In this document: positions 43,464 to 52,653 of the stretch, piece by piece
How the letters are laid out: each line of letters starts with the position of its first letter
Numbering within the stretch: position 1 is the stretch's first letter
NCBI GenBank assembly: GCA_021783515.1
Contig: JAJXTV010000005.1
Location: forward strand, 53,652 to 117,651
Reading direction: 5' to 3'
DNA length: 64,000 nucleotides
From: Nitrospirota bacterium
GTDB lineage: Bacteria; Nitrospirota; Thermodesulfovibrionia; Thermodesulfovibrionales; UBA6898
Made by a program: the position numbers and the translations under genes
Notes under the pieces: generated by a model
Told to the model about the DNA's origin: nothing
Database searches by the model: none
The model's input: only the letters and a program-made list of their open reading frames with translations

Positions 43464-45382
43464 CACCAGATCAGCGGTTTATACCTTTCTATGATAATGT
43501 CCTGCATCCTTGTGATGAGGGCAAAGGACTCCTTGATCGTCTTCTTTTCCAGGTTGCTCAATCTGTCGGGATTAATGAAATTGTCGGGGTTCTTGCCGGC
43601 TTCTATCTGTTCGAACTGATGCTGAATCCTCAGCAGCATCATAAACTCAAAGGCATGTTCGAGCTCCTCCGCATGCTCCCTCACGATCGTGTGCCGCTCT
43701 CTCACCTCCGAAAGCCTCTCGATCGTAGATGTCTCCCTGATGCCTTTTTCGAGACTGAAAAGTCTCGTCATATCGACAAGAGGCGCAATGCCCTTTACCT
43801 TCAGGTTCAGTTCATTCTTATGTTCACCGCTTTTTTCTACGATAAAAGACCTGAAAAACCCGACCGGCGGGGCGTTCTTTATGATCATATTCGCCATATA
43901 TCCAAGGAATACCATCTGTCCCTCGATAAAGGAGCCGAGAAAATCGCGCAGGGAATCGGCAAGGGCAAAATCACCGTAAATAGGCCTGAAGTCGAAAAAA
44001 ATGAGGGACTTCAGCACTGCCTCAGGCGTGGGCGAATACACCCACGACGAAAAGTATTTCTTCCAGACCCCGAGCGGCTGGCGCCATTGCGGGTTGCTCG
44101 CCATGTAATTTGCCGGACAGGGGGGGAAGCCGCATTTCAGGAGGCCGTCACGGACGAACGCCGAAAATACGTCGAAATAGGTTCTCGCGGCAGCCTCCTC
44201 TTCCTCTGTACGAGGGTCCTGGTAGATCAGGGCATTGTCCTGGTCCGTCTTGAAGGTCTGCTCCTTTCGCCCTTCGCTTCCGAAGATGATCCAGCAATAG
44301 CGCAGGGGTGGCGCGCCTAACTGTTTCTCTCCGATCTCAAGTATCTTCTTCAGAAGCCGGTCGTTAAGCTCTGTGATGATCCTGGTGATGTTGCTCGCCT
44401 TCGCGCCCTCTTTCAACAGCAGTCCGACAATCTCGTTTATCTTCCGGGCCACCGGCGCCAGGCCGTCTATCGTATGCTGGCTTTCCATTTCCCTGGCCAG
44501 GGATATCGGCGACGTTCCCTGCAGCATCATCAGGTCGTGATTGGTCACTATTCCCGTCAGTCTGCCGTGATCTACCACAAGAAGATGATGAATGTTATAG
44601 CGAATCATCTTTAGCAGCGCCTCGAAGCAGTAGTCCCTGGCCTCTGCTTTGATCAGGGAAACGCTCATGATGTCTGAAACCTTGTCATCGGCGCTTCTGC
44701 CCTTTGACACAACCTTGTCCCTGAGGTCCCTGTCGGTAACAATGCCGGCCGGGACGCCCTCCCCGTCGGTCAGGACCAGGGAGCTGCAGCGGCCCTCGGA
44801 CATGATTCCGGCGGCCTCCCTGATCGAAATTGAATCGGAGGCGCGCCTGACGTTCTTCGCGGCGATCTCTCCGACCGGGGTAGTAAAGAGCAATTTGTCG
44901 CCGCCTCCGAAAAGAAGACTCTTGTTGTGCATCTCCTCGTAGGTCTTATCGATGAATTTGTTCAGAAATGACTTCAGGAAGAACTCGGTGAAGGCAGGCA
45001 CCGACTCCACGAGTTTCATGACCGCGGTCTTGTCCAGAAGATAGCAGATAGTGTCATCGACGGCGACGATATTGGCCCTCGACTTGTCGCCGCCTACCAA
45101 AGAGAGAAGGCCGAAGGCATCTCCCTCGCCCCGATAATCGATCAGAACGTCTTCGCCTTTATCAGGCGTAATGAAGACCTTAACCCCTCCTTTTTTTATG
45201 ACGCGAAGCCATTCGCTGGGGGGGCCGTCCTGACGAAGAATAATGGTCCCTTTCGGGTAGTATTCCATCGAGAGGCCGGATACGACGACCTGCAACGCCT
45301 TTTCATCGAGAAACTGAAAAGGGGGCACGCCCTTCAAAAACCCTATGACATCTTCGTTTATCAAGCTTTTCTTAAACAGCAA
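43463..45382 (-). CDS. cNMP-binding/CBS/DUF294 nucleotidyltransferase-like signalling protein
   Basis: This is a protein of up to 639 residues with four parts. A cyclic-nucleotide-binding domain (about 15-135, with IDYRGEGDAFGLLSLVGG) is followed by two CBS domains (about 185-300). A DUF294 nucleotidyltransferase-like domain (about 320-450, with GSEGRKEQTFKTDQDNA) and a C-terminal helical DUF294_C domain complete it. Such proteins resemble GlnD-type uridylyltransferases and are often encoded with acs and actP. Target and reaction are unproven. The start is uncertain: the first in-frame codon is TTG at 45382, which overlaps the -12 part of the putative sigma-54 promoter. A TTG at 45364 is an alternative. 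Confidence 0.85.
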   Translation of the reverse strand: MLFKKSLINEDVIGFLKGVPPFQFLDEKALQVVVSGLSMEYYPKGTIILRQDGPPSEWLRVIKKGGVKVFITPDKGEDVLIDYRGEGDAFGLLSLVGGDKSRANIVAVDDTICYLLDKTAVMKLVESVPAFTEFFLKSFLNKFIDKTYEEMHNKSLLFGGGDKLLFTTPVGEIAAKNVRRASDSISIREAAGIMSEGRCSSLVLTDGEGVPAGIVTDRDLRDKVVSKGRSADDKVSDIMSVSLIKAEARDYCFEALLKMIRYNIHHLLVVDHGRLTGIVTNHDLMMLQGTSPISLAREMESQHTIDGLAPVARKINEIVGLLLKEGAKASNITRIITELNDRLLKKILEIGEKQLGAPPLRYCWIIFGSEGRKEQTFKTDQDNALIYQDPRTEEEEAAARTYFDVFSAFVRDGLLKCGFPPCPANYMASNPQWRQPLGVWKKYFSSWVYSPTPEAVLKSLIFFDFRPIYGDFALADSLRDFLGSFIEGQMVFLGYMANMIIKNAPPVGFFRSFIVEKSGEHKNELNLKVKGIAPLVDMTRLFSLEKGIRETSTIERLSEVRERHTIVREHAEELEHAFEFMMLLRIQHQFEQIEAGKNPDNFINPDRLSNLEKKTIKESFALITRMQDIIIERYKPLIW

Positions 45383-45396
45383 TAGCCATGCCGGGA
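45376..45396 (-). promoter_or_regulatory. Putative sigma-54 (-24/-12) promoter of the acetate operon
   Basis: On the minus strand the sequence CCGGCATGGCTATTGCTG has GG and GC spaced by 10 bp and matches the consensus TGGCAC-N5-TTGCW at nearly all key bases. It is the only such spacing found on this strand across the gap. The transcript would start near 45367, close to or inside the present start region of the DUF294 gene. Confidence 0.6.
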
Positions 45397-45514
45397 GATA
45401 ACGATCTCACTGGTAAACAGGAAATATTACGTGATTTCAAGCAGATATGACAGGCAAGGGGAGGGGTTTCGCCGGAATTAGGCTGGCCAATGGAGTCTTG
45501 GCTGGCGAGAAGCT

Positions 45515-45596
45515 GCTACAAATTGTTACGTCTCATAAACACTAAGCAATAATATCTTTATTCTTCGGTGATATACGACAGGTAACATTAAGTTAC
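45515..45596. promoter_or_regulatory. Two enhancer-like dyads upstream of the sigma-54 promoter
   Basis: GTAAC-ATTAA-GTTAC (45582-45596) is a perfect dyad. GCTAC-AAATT-GTTAC (45515-45529) is a looser copy. They lie about 130 and 200 bp upstream of the -24/-12 element, the usual distance for binding of an NtrC-family activator such as the one encoded just before. Confidence 0.5.
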
Positions 45597-45623
45597 ACTC
45601 AAAGTCCTTGGCGTGTACTCCGG

Positions 45624-46976
45624 TTATGTAGTTCCCCTTCGAATTCCCCATTTCTTTCTCTTCTCCCACAAAGATTTTCGTGTTATGCCGAGCAGGTCGG
45701 AAAGCTTCTGCTCTCCGTAGTTCTGCTGGTAGCGGGAGATGAATTCCTTCGTGTAGTCCTCGATCGAAAGCATCCTCTCTAGCGACTCTGCGGTAAACGT
45801 TGCAGAGTCCTTCATCCCTTCGGGCAGGTGTTCCGGCAGGAGGGTCTCTCCGTCGGCTATAAGCACCGCCCTTTCGACGATATTCTGTAACTCCCTCACA
45901 TTTCCCGGCCACGCATAGCCGGCAAGCAGCCTGAGCGTCGCGTCGTCGATGAACTTCACACTCTTGCCGATCTCGCCCGCGAACTTGTCGAGGAAATGCC
46001 TCACAAGGATGATGATGTCTTCCCTTCTTTCCCTGAGCGGGGGAAGTTTCAGCGTGACAACGTTAATCCTGTAATAAAGGTCTTCCCGGAACTTGCCCTG
46101 TCTTACGGCCTCCAGAATGTCCCGGTTCGTAGCGGTAATAAACCTGATATCGATGCGCTTGCTCTGAATACCGCCGAGAGGCCTTATCTCGCGATCGTCG
46201 ATCACCCTGAGAAGCTTTGCCTGGAGCGCGGGGTTGAGGTCCCCGATTTCGTCAAGGAAGACGGTCCCCCCGTCGGCTTCCTCGAAAAGTCCCCGCTTCG
46301 AGCTGAAGGCCCCGGTAAAAGCCCCCTTCACATAGCCGAAGAGCTCGGACTCAAGAAGATGCTCCGGTATGGCCGAGCAGTTGATCGGGACGAAGGCCTT
46401 CTCCTTCCGCGAGCTGCTGTAATGAATCGCCCGGGCGAAGAGTTCCTTGCCCGTGCCGGTCTCTCCGAGGAGCAGGACATTACTCCTCGAGTCGGCCACT
46501 TTCTTTACCTCTGCCATAAGGCCCCTGATCCCGGGGCTCTCGCCGATTATCCTGTCGAAATCGTACCGGTCCTCGATCTGCTTCTTAAGGAGGACGTTTT
46601 CACTCCGCAGCGCCCGCTCCCTCAGGGCCTTTCTGACAATCCTCTTGATCTCTTCGTGGATGACCGGCTTGATGATGTAATCGTATGCGCCCGCACGCAG
46701 CGCCTCGACCGCGGTTTCCAAAGAGGCATAGGCGGTCATCACGATCACGATCTGGCCGGGATTTGCCTCCCCGCATTTCTTCAGCAGCTCGATACCGCTC
46801 ATGCCGGGCAGGATGATGTCGGTCACAATCAGGTCGTAGGTGCTGCCTTCGAGCGTCTTTACCGCCGCCTCGCAGCTCTCGGCGGAATCGACATCATACC
46901 CTTCCCTCACGAAGACCCGCTTCAGGGATTCCCTGAGCGTACTCTCGTCCTCAACTATGAGAAGTCTTTCCGCCAC
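45624..46976 (-). CDS. Sigma-54-dependent response regulator (NtrC family)
   Basis: This is a 450-residue transcription activator. The receiver domain (about residues 1-120) has the phospho-acceptor Asp in LIVTDIILPGMSG. The AAA+ domain has Walker A GETGTGKELFARAIH, the sigma-54 contact GAFTGA, Walker B GGTVFLDEIG and the second-region FREDLYYRINV. A C-terminal Fis-type helix-turn-helix is KLSDLLGITRKSLWEKRKK. The start is GTG at 46976. It is the last gene of the run that includes the SLC5-type kinase, its likely partner, and lies directly upstream of the putative sigma-54 promoter of the acetate operon. Confidence 0.93.
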   Translation of the reverse strand: MAERLLIVEDESTLRESLKRVFVREGYDVDSAESCEAAVKTLEGSTYDLIVTDIILPGMSGIELLKKCGEANPGQIVIVMTAYASLETAVEALRAGAYDYIIKPVIHEEIKRIVRKALRERALRSENVLLKKQIEDRYDFDRIIGESPGIRGLMAEVKKVADSRSNVLLLGETGTGKELFARAIHYSSSRKEKAFVPINCSAIPEHLLESELFGYVKGAFTGAFSSKRGLFEEADGGTVFLDEIGDLNPALQAKLLRVIDDREIRPLGGIQSKRIDIRFITATNRDILEAVRQGKFREDLYYRINVVTLKLPPLRERREDIIILVRHFLDKFAGEIGKSVKFIDDATLRLLAGYAWPGNVRELQNIVERAVLIADGETLLPEHLPEGMKDSATFTAESLERMLSIEDYTKEFISRYQQNYGEQKLSDLLGITRKSLWEKRKKWGIRRGTT

Positions 46977-47013
46977 GTCAGCGAGTGCCGTCCTCTCCCA
47001 GCGTCATGCCGCC

Positions 47014-48381
47014 CTATCCAAGAAGGTAATAGCGGACCCAGATGTACACCGTCGAAACCGCCACCGTCATGATCATAATGGGCATGCCGTACAGCATGAA
47101 CCTCGCGAACGAGATCTTGTTGCCTGCCTTTTCCGACATACCGACGACGATGACGTTCGCCGAGGCGCCGATCGCGGTGCCGTTGCCGCCAAGGCAGGCC
47201 CCCAGGGCAAGGGACCACCACAGCGGCATAAGGTCCTGATGCTGGAGGAGTTGAAGTCCGGTCTCGTGCGGCCATATCTGTCTGGCCATATCGATAATGA
47301 GGGGGTTCATCGTGGCCACATAGGGGATGTTATCCACTATCGCCGAAGCGAAGGCCGAAAACCACATAAGGACCATGCTTGTCGCAAAAAGGTTTCCCTT
47401 GGTGATATCGAGCACCTGCACCGACATCCACTTGATCAATCCCACCTTCACGACGCCCCCCACGATGATGAAGAGCCCGATAAAAAAGAATATCGTGGGC
47501 CACTCGACCTCCGCAAAGACATGGTGAGGCTCCTGCGTTCCCGAAAGAAGAAGCAGCAGTCCCGCGCCGAAGAGCGCGACCGTCGCAGGCTGGAGATGAA
47601 GCAGGCCGTGGAAGATAAAGCCGATCAATACGAGAGAAAGCACAAAGAGGGACTTCTTCAGCATCAGCGGGTCCCGTATCGCCTCCCTCTCGTTCATCCC
47701 CATCACCCTCTTTTTCAGCTCCTCCTTCGTCCGGAGCTTTCTGCCCCATAGCAGCTTGATGGCTCCGAGATAGAAGACCATCACCACCAGCACGATCGGC
47801 GCAAGGTGCTTGATGAAGTCCATGAAATTCAGCTGGGCCTTCGAGGCGATCATGATATTGGGGGGATCTCCGATGAGCGTGGCCGTCCCTCCGATATTCG
47901 ACGCCAGCGCGCAGGAAATAAGATAGGGGATCGGGTCGACCTCCAGCGCATCGGCAATCAGCAGCGTCACCGGCGCAATCAGGAGGACGGTCGTGACGTT
48001 GTCGAGCAGCGCGCTCAGCAGGGAGGTCACGACCGCGAATATCGCCATGATCCTGAAAGGGTCTCCCCTTCCCCACTTGGCGCTCTTGATCGCGATGTAC
48101 TCGAAGAGACCGGTAGGCTTCATGAGATTGATGATGATCATCATCGATATGAGAAGAAAGATTACGTTCCAGTCGATCCCGAACTCCTCCAGATGGAAGG
48201 CCTCGTGCTGGGCCAGTATCTTCAGCACGAGCATCAGAGAGCCGCCGATAATCGCCACGATAGTCTTATGGATCATTTCCGACACGATCACGACGTATGC
48301 AATGACGAAGATCGCAGTCGCGATCCAGAACGAAGAATTCATCGCCACCTGCACGCCGGCCTGAGCGGCCTCCTGCGTCAT
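47014..48381 (-). CDS. ArsB/NhaD-type (IT superfamily) ion transporter
   Basis: This is a 455-residue membrane protein with about 11-12 helices. The paired re-entrant motifs of the superfamily are visible: SALLDNVTTVLLIAP with NIGGTATLIGDPPNIMI in the first half, and SAIVDNIPYVATMNP with GGNGTAIGASANVIVVG in the second. Members exchange Na+/H+ or move arsenite or organic anions; which applies here is not clear. The start at 48381 was chosen because it overlaps the CBS gene by 4 bp; the open frame extends 46 codons upstream without family similarity. It lies 37 bp before the response regulator gene. Confidence 0.88.
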   Translation of the reverse strand: MTQEAAQAGVQVAMNSSFWIATAIFVIAYVVIVSEMIHKTIVAIIGGSLMLVLKILAQHEAFHLEEFGIDWNVIFLLISMMIIINLMKPTGLFEYIAIKSAKWGRGDPFRIMAIFAVVTSLLSALLDNVTTVLLIAPVTLLIADALEVDPIPYLISCALASNIGGTATLIGDPPNIMIASKAQLNFMDFIKHLAPIVLVVMVFYLGAIKLLWGRKLRTKEELKKRVMGMNEREAIRDPLMLKKSLFVLSLVLIGFIFHGLLHLQPATVALFGAGLLLLLSGTQEPHHVFAEVEWPTIFFFIGLFIIVGGVVKVGLIKWMSVQVLDITKGNLFATSMVLMWFSAFASAIVDNIPYVATMNPLIIDMARQIWPHETGLQLLQHQDLMPLWWSLALGACLGGNGTAIGASANVIVVGMSEKAGNKISFARFMLYGMPIMIMTVAVSTVYIWVRYYLLG

Positions 48382-48860
48382 CTCTTCGCCTCTCCCCGGC
48401 GCATCGCCTTCGTGATCGCAAGGAATATGTCCTTCTCGTACAGCATGCCGACCATCCTGTTGGACTCGTCGACGACGGGAAGACGCTTGATGTTCCCTTT
48501 CAGCATATGGTCCACGCACTCCATGAGGGGGGCCTCTTCGTGAACGGTCATCACGTCTTTGCTCATGACGTCCTGAACTTTTTTGCCGGCGACCTTCCCC
48601 GCCATCTCTTCAAGCATACCGTCCCAGGCAAAATCGCCGAGATTCATGAAGGACATATATGTCGGGAAGACTGCCTTGAGGATATCGCGCATCGTGAGAA
48701 TGCCTATCAGCTTTCCCGCCTCGTCCAGGACCGCAAGCCCCTTGACGCCGGTCCCGTTCTCGCCTCTCCTCGCCGAAATCAGCACGTTGACCGCTTCTCC
48801 GACCGTAGCGTCAGGCGCGAGGTGGTCCGACACCCTGATCATCACGTCCTTCGCCTTCAT
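48378..48860 (-). CDS. Two-CBS-domain protein
   Basis: This is a 160-residue protein made of a CBS pair (about residues 1-75 and 85-155). MTVHEEAPLMECVDHMLKG and LPVVDESNRMVGMLYEKDI are typical. CBS pairs bind adenine nucleotides or other small ligands and regulate transporters or enzymes. Overlap by 4 bp with the ArsB/NhaD-type gene suggests that it regulates that transporter in response to energy state. This is inferred from context. Confidence 0.9.
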   Translation of the reverse strand: MKAKDVMIRVSDHLAPDATVGEAVNVLISARRGENGTGVKGLAVLDEAGKLIGILTMRDILKAVFPTYMSFMNLGDFAWDGMLEEMAGKVAGKKVQDVMSKDVMTVHEEAPLMECVDHMLKGNIKRLPVVDESNRMVGMLYEKDIFLAITKAMRRGEAKR

Positions 48861-48931
48861 CCCTCTTGGATCTCCTCTCCTCTTCCGAGACGTGTCGGCA
48901 GTTGCACGCCGGCCCGGCAGGAAAAAGACCT

Positions 48932-51880
48932 TCAGCCCCTCACCGGAAGGCGTATCGTGAACGCTGCCCCCTGGCCTTTCCTGCTCTTGACGGAAATAGA
49001 GCCGTTATGCTCCCTGATTATACCATAGCAGATGCTCAGGCCAAGGCCGGTGCCTTTGCCGAGCGGCTTCGTCGTAAAGAACGGGTCGAATATCCTGTCG
49101 ATCACGCCGTCCTCGATGCCGGCCCCCGTATCGGTGAAGACGATTTCCACCGCCCCCCGCTTCATTCTGACGGAGAGGGTAAGTTTGCCTCCCTCCGGCA
49201 TTGCGTCCAGAGCGTTCAGCATCATATTGAGGAAGACCTGCTGCATCTGGTCCGGATTGATCACGACGGGCGGGATATCGTCTATCTGTGAGGCGAGCTG
49301 GATATTCCGGAACCTCTTGTCGTATTTGACCAGACCGACCGTCCTGTCGAGCAGTTCCGCGATATTCGAAGGGGTCTTCTCCCTCGTCGAAATCCTCGCG
49401 AAATCGCCGAGGCTCCTGACGATCTTGGCGATCCTTTCGATGTGGCTGTTGATCGTCCGCAGCGAGTCGCTCGTAAATTCCTCGTCCGCTCCCGCATCCG
49501 GGGTCAGCGCCCTGAGTTCCTGCACCAGCGAAGAAATCGACGCGAGCGGATTGCCGATCTCATGGGAGATACCCGCGGTCAGCTTCCCGAGGCTCGCAAG
49601 TTTGGACGCCTGCATGAGCTGATCCTCCATCTTTCGTTTCTCGGTGATGTCCTCGAGGATCACCACATACCCGCCCGAGGGGTCCTTGAGCGGAGACAGG
49701 TTTATCTTGAAGGACCGCGGGGCGGCCGTCTCGACCGTGACCTCGTTCTGTCTGCCCTGCACGAACACATCGCCGGTCAGCCAGGGCAGAAGCGCCACGA
49801 TCGACCGGTTGAAGGCCTCCTGCTTGGGGATGCCGGTAATAGCCTCCATCTCCCGGTTCCAGTATTTCACCGCCAATGCCGAATCGACCGTCGCAATCCC
49901 GACGGACGCGCTCTCGATAATGTTTTCGCTGAACTCCTTGAGATAGGCGAGGTTTCTGTTGGCCTCCGCCAGTTCCTGACGGGAAAGCCTTAGCGTATCG
50001 GTCATCTGTTTCACCGAGTTCGACAATTCGCCCCGCTCCCGCTCGGTCAGGGTCAGCTTGTCCTCGAAGATGATCGTTGCGATCGCGGAGCCGACGGCTC
50101 CGGACAAGACCCTTTCGGCCTCGTTCCTGAGAAGGATAAAATCCTCCTCCGACAGCGTATCGCCCCTGATGCCGTGCCTGGAGATAAAGCTCTGCACGAC
50201 CTCCCTTGCCTCTTTCCTTCCTATATACTGCTCGAGCACCTCCTGAACCCTCCGGATGTCGTAACTGCCGCCTGACAGGAGGACCTTCGGAGAATAGGAC
50301 TCCACGACCATGAGGGCCTGTCGCTCCTCTTCCGCCGACTGCCTCTTGAAGATCGATATCACCACGTAAAGGAAGAGATTTATCAGGAGCCCCCAGAACA
50401 GGGAATGGCTCCATCTGTCGAGCCCCTTCAGGCCGAACAGCGCCGTCGGATTGAAAAAATTGGAATTGACGATCTCAAGGATGATCCCTTTCTTTTCGAA
50501 GACCCCGGCCTTGATCATGGCCGGCACAAGCAGCGTATAGCACCATATCGCGAAGCCGCCGATAATTCCGGCCGCCGCGCCGGCCTTGTTCCCCCTTTTC
50601 CAGTAGAGCCCCAAAATAATCGCCGGCGCGAAAATCGTGACCGCTTCGAATGACTTGAGGCCGATATCCACGAGCGAATAGAACTCTCCGATCGAAACCG
50701 CAAAGAAATAGCCAAGGAAAACGCATCCGAGAATGATAAGCCTCTTCAGATTCAGAATGATCGCCGGAAATCCCCTCATCTCGTTGAACCGGTAGATCGC
50801 CGGCATCATCAGGTTGTTCAGCACCATCGTGCTCAGGGCGATAGACTCGACGATGACCATGCCGGTCGCCGCGGAAAACCCTCCGATGAACGCCACGAGA
50901 GCGAGGAATGTCCTGCCGTTGCCCAGCGGGATTGTCAGCATGAAATTATCGGCGTTCGCCTGGTTGCCGCCGAGCAGGAGCCCCCCAAAGGCCACCGGCA
51001 TCACGAAGACGTTTATCAGGAACAGGTACAGGGGAAAGAGCCACATCGCCTTGCGGACATGGTCGACGTCGGAATTCTCAACGACCGAGACGTGGAACTG
51101 CCGGGGGAGAAACATGATCGCCATCATCGAGAGAAAGAGCAGCGATGCCCATTCACCGTAACTCACCGCAGTCCCCGGCCCGAGGTAAAGCAGGTCCGCG
51201 TAAGGGGAAGCCTTGATGCGGCCGAATATGTCGGAAAATCCGTTGAAGAGCCCGTACGTGACGAACACGCCCACCAGAAGAAAGGCGATGAGTTTGACGA
51301 TCGACTCGAAGGCGATGGCGAAGATAAGCCCCTCATGCCGCTCGGAAGAGTCCAGTCTGCGGGCCCCGAATATGACGGCAAATATCCCGAGGATAAGCGT
51401 GATGAACCACCCGGCCGCCGCCGTCCCCTTCACCTCCCCGGAGAGGATCGTGAAGGTGCTCATGATCGCCTTGATCTGGAGCCCCAGATAGGGGGTGATC
51501 CCTACGACTGCGACCACGGTCACGAGGGCCGACAGGAAGAGCGAATTTCCGTAGCGGGAGCCGATAAAGTCGGATATCGTTGTAATGCGGTGCTTCTTCG
51601 CGATAGCGATGATCTTTCTCAGGAAGACCCACCAGAGCGACGCCATCAGGGTCGGCCCGAGATAGATCGTCAGGAAAGACAGCCCGGAGGTCGCCGCCTT
51701 GCCGACGCTCCCGTAGAACGTCCAGGAGGTGCAGTAGACGGCCATCGAAAGCGAATATACATAGGGGTTCGAGACGATGCTTTTTCCGCTTTTCTTCCTT
51801 CTGTCGGCGTAATAGGCGACCAGAAAGAGGAGGCTGAGATAGCCGAGGATAACGAGAAAAAGGAGCCAGCCCTCAAACAT
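48932..51880 (-). CDS. SLC5 symporter-STAC-PAS histidine kinase (CbrA/CrbS-like)
   Basis: This is a 982-residue hybrid of transporter and sensor. Residues about 1-515 are a sodium:solute symporter with about 13 helices. About 520-600 fit a STAC domain (LEQYIGRKEAREVVQSF and LRNEAERVLSGAVGSAI), followed by a coiled coil and a PAS domain (about 640-750). The HisKA domain has a phospho-acceptor His near 771 in ISHEIGNPLASI, and the HATPase has DTGAGIEDG and GKGTGLGLSIC. CrbS/CbrA proteins of this design control acs in other bacteria. Its place upstream of an NtrC-type regulator and the acetate operon supports acetate or monocarboxylate sensing. It overlaps the small gene upstream by 8 bp. Confidence 0.93.
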   Translation of the reverse strand: MFEGWLLFLVILGYLSLLFLVAYYADRRKKSGKSIVSNPYVYSLSMAVYCTSWTFYGSVGKAATSGLSFLTIYLGPTLMASLWWVFLRKIIAIAKKHRITTISDFIGSRYGNSLFLSALVTVVAVVGITPYLGLQIKAIMSTFTILSGEVKGTAAAGWFITLILGIFAVIFGARRLDSSERHEGLIFAIAFESIVKLIAFLLVGVFVTYGLFNGFSDIFGRIKASPYADLLYLGPGTAVSYGEWASLLFLSMMAIMFLPRQFHVSVVENSDVDHVRKAMWLFPLYLFLINVFVMPVAFGGLLLGGNQANADNFMLTIPLGNGRTFLALVAFIGGFSAATGMVIVESIALSTMVLNNLMMPAIYRFNEMRGFPAIILNLKRLIILGCVFLGYFFAVSIGEFYSLVDIGLKSFEAVTIFAPAIILGLYWKRGNKAGAAAGIIGGFAIWCYTLLVPAMIKAGVFEKKGIILEIVNSNFFNPTALFGLKGLDRWSHSLFWGLLINLFLYVVISIFKRQSAEEERQALMVVESYSPKVLLSGGSYDIRRVQEVLEQYIGRKEAREVVQSFISRHGIRGDTLSEEDFILLRNEAERVLSGAVGSAIATIIFEDKLTLTERERGELSNSVKQMTDTLRLSRQELAEANRNLAYLKEFSENIIESASVGIATVDSALAVKYWNREMEAITGIPKQEAFNRSIVALLPWLTGDVFVQGRQNEVTVETAAPRSFKINLSPLKDPSGGYVVILEDITEKRKMEDQLMQASKLASLGKLTAGISHEIGNPLASISSLVQELRALTPDAGADEEFTSDSLRTINSHIERIAKIVRSLGDFARISTREKTPSNIAELLDRTVGLVKYDKRFRNIQLASQIDDIPPVVINPDQMQQVFLNMMLNALDAMPEGGKLTLSVRMKRGAVEIVFTDTGAGIEDGVIDRIFDPFFTTKPLGKGTGLGLSICYGIIREHNGSISVKSRKGQGAAFTIRLPVRG

Positions 51881-52055
51881 GGTCCGCGCCCTGGTGATTC
51901 GATCTTCTGATGAGGATGCGGATAACCAGGATAAAGACGCCCCATAGCCCGAACAGATAGAGGGGCAGGGAAAGACTGAAGATCGAGAGAAACGGCCAGT
52001 TAAAAAGGAGCGTTCCGAGAAGAAAGAGGAAAAACCATAGCTCTCTCGTGTTCAT
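51873..52055 (-). CDS. Small membrane protein coupled to the SLC5-type kinase
   Basis: This is a 60-residue protein with two hydrophobic segments (about residues 7-22 and 26-49) and a short basic tail. Its 3' end overlaps the kinase gene by 8 bp, which strongly suggests translation coupling. Small proteins of this kind are commonly encoded directly before SSS-family transporters and could act as an accessory subunit. No specific family name is certain. Confidence 0.75.
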   Translation of the reverse strand: MNTRELWFFLFLLGTLLFNWPFLSIFSLSLPLYLFGLWGVFILVIRILIRRSNHQGADHV

Positions 52056-52158
52056 AAAATGAATGTACCACCTTCACCGCCCGATAATCAACCATATTTC
52101 GTTGCATAGCGGCGGGAAAAAGGTCCCTCAAATCCGCTTTGAACTGCGCGGCAGGCTG

Positions 52159-52521
52159 TCAATAGATCGATCGTATGCGGCCGCTTCTCTTGTCGATGAT
52201 CACCTTATCGACGAGTTTGCCGCCGGCGTCCCTGACTTCCGCTTCGAAGTAGAGCTCTTTTTCGGTGATACCCCCTACCTTCACGTTCTTCCCGGCGAAG
52301 TACTCCTCGAGAATCTTTTGTGCCTGGCCACGGGAGGTGACCCGCTTCTGTTCGCCGTAGTCCCCTCCTTCGGAAATGCCGTAGGGCGCCTTTTCCCCCG
52401 CCAGGAGAAATACATTCCCCCTGGCCCGCATCGCCCAGCAGGGGACATTAAGCAGGAGGACCGCGGAAGCAGACAGGGCGACAGTCGCGCATATTATCTT
52501 CGCTGAACCCCTGCCGATCAC
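52159..52521 (-). CDS. Secreted PepSY-domain protein
   Basis: This is a 120-residue exported protein with a signal peptide (about residues 1-30, ending near CWAMRA) and a PepSY-like domain: the GQAQKILEEYFAGKNVKVG helix-strand and FEAEVRDAGGKLVDKVIID with RSGRIRSIY. PepSY domains are thought to bind or inhibit peptidases or to act in metal or redox contexts. GTG at 52521 is preferred as start because AGGAGG lies 8 bp before it; an ATG 6 codons upstream has its own coding over that site. It is followed by no other gene on the strand until the kinase run. Confidence 0.78.
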   Translation of the reverse strand: MIGRGSAKIICATVALSASAVLLLNVPCWAMRARGNVFLLAGEKAPYGISEGGDYGEQKRVTSRGQAQKILEEYFAGKNVKVGGITEKELYFEAEVRDAGGKLVDKVIIDKRSGRIRSIY

Positions 52522-52653
52522 CTCTGATTCCTCCTGCATTTATCCGGGAAAACATTCGCTCTGGTCATTGGACATTATAGATAGAAACAACCGGCAGGTC
52601 AACGAGGCGGACAGCAATGAGGCGACCATGAGGCCGCCTCATTGCCTGACTTC

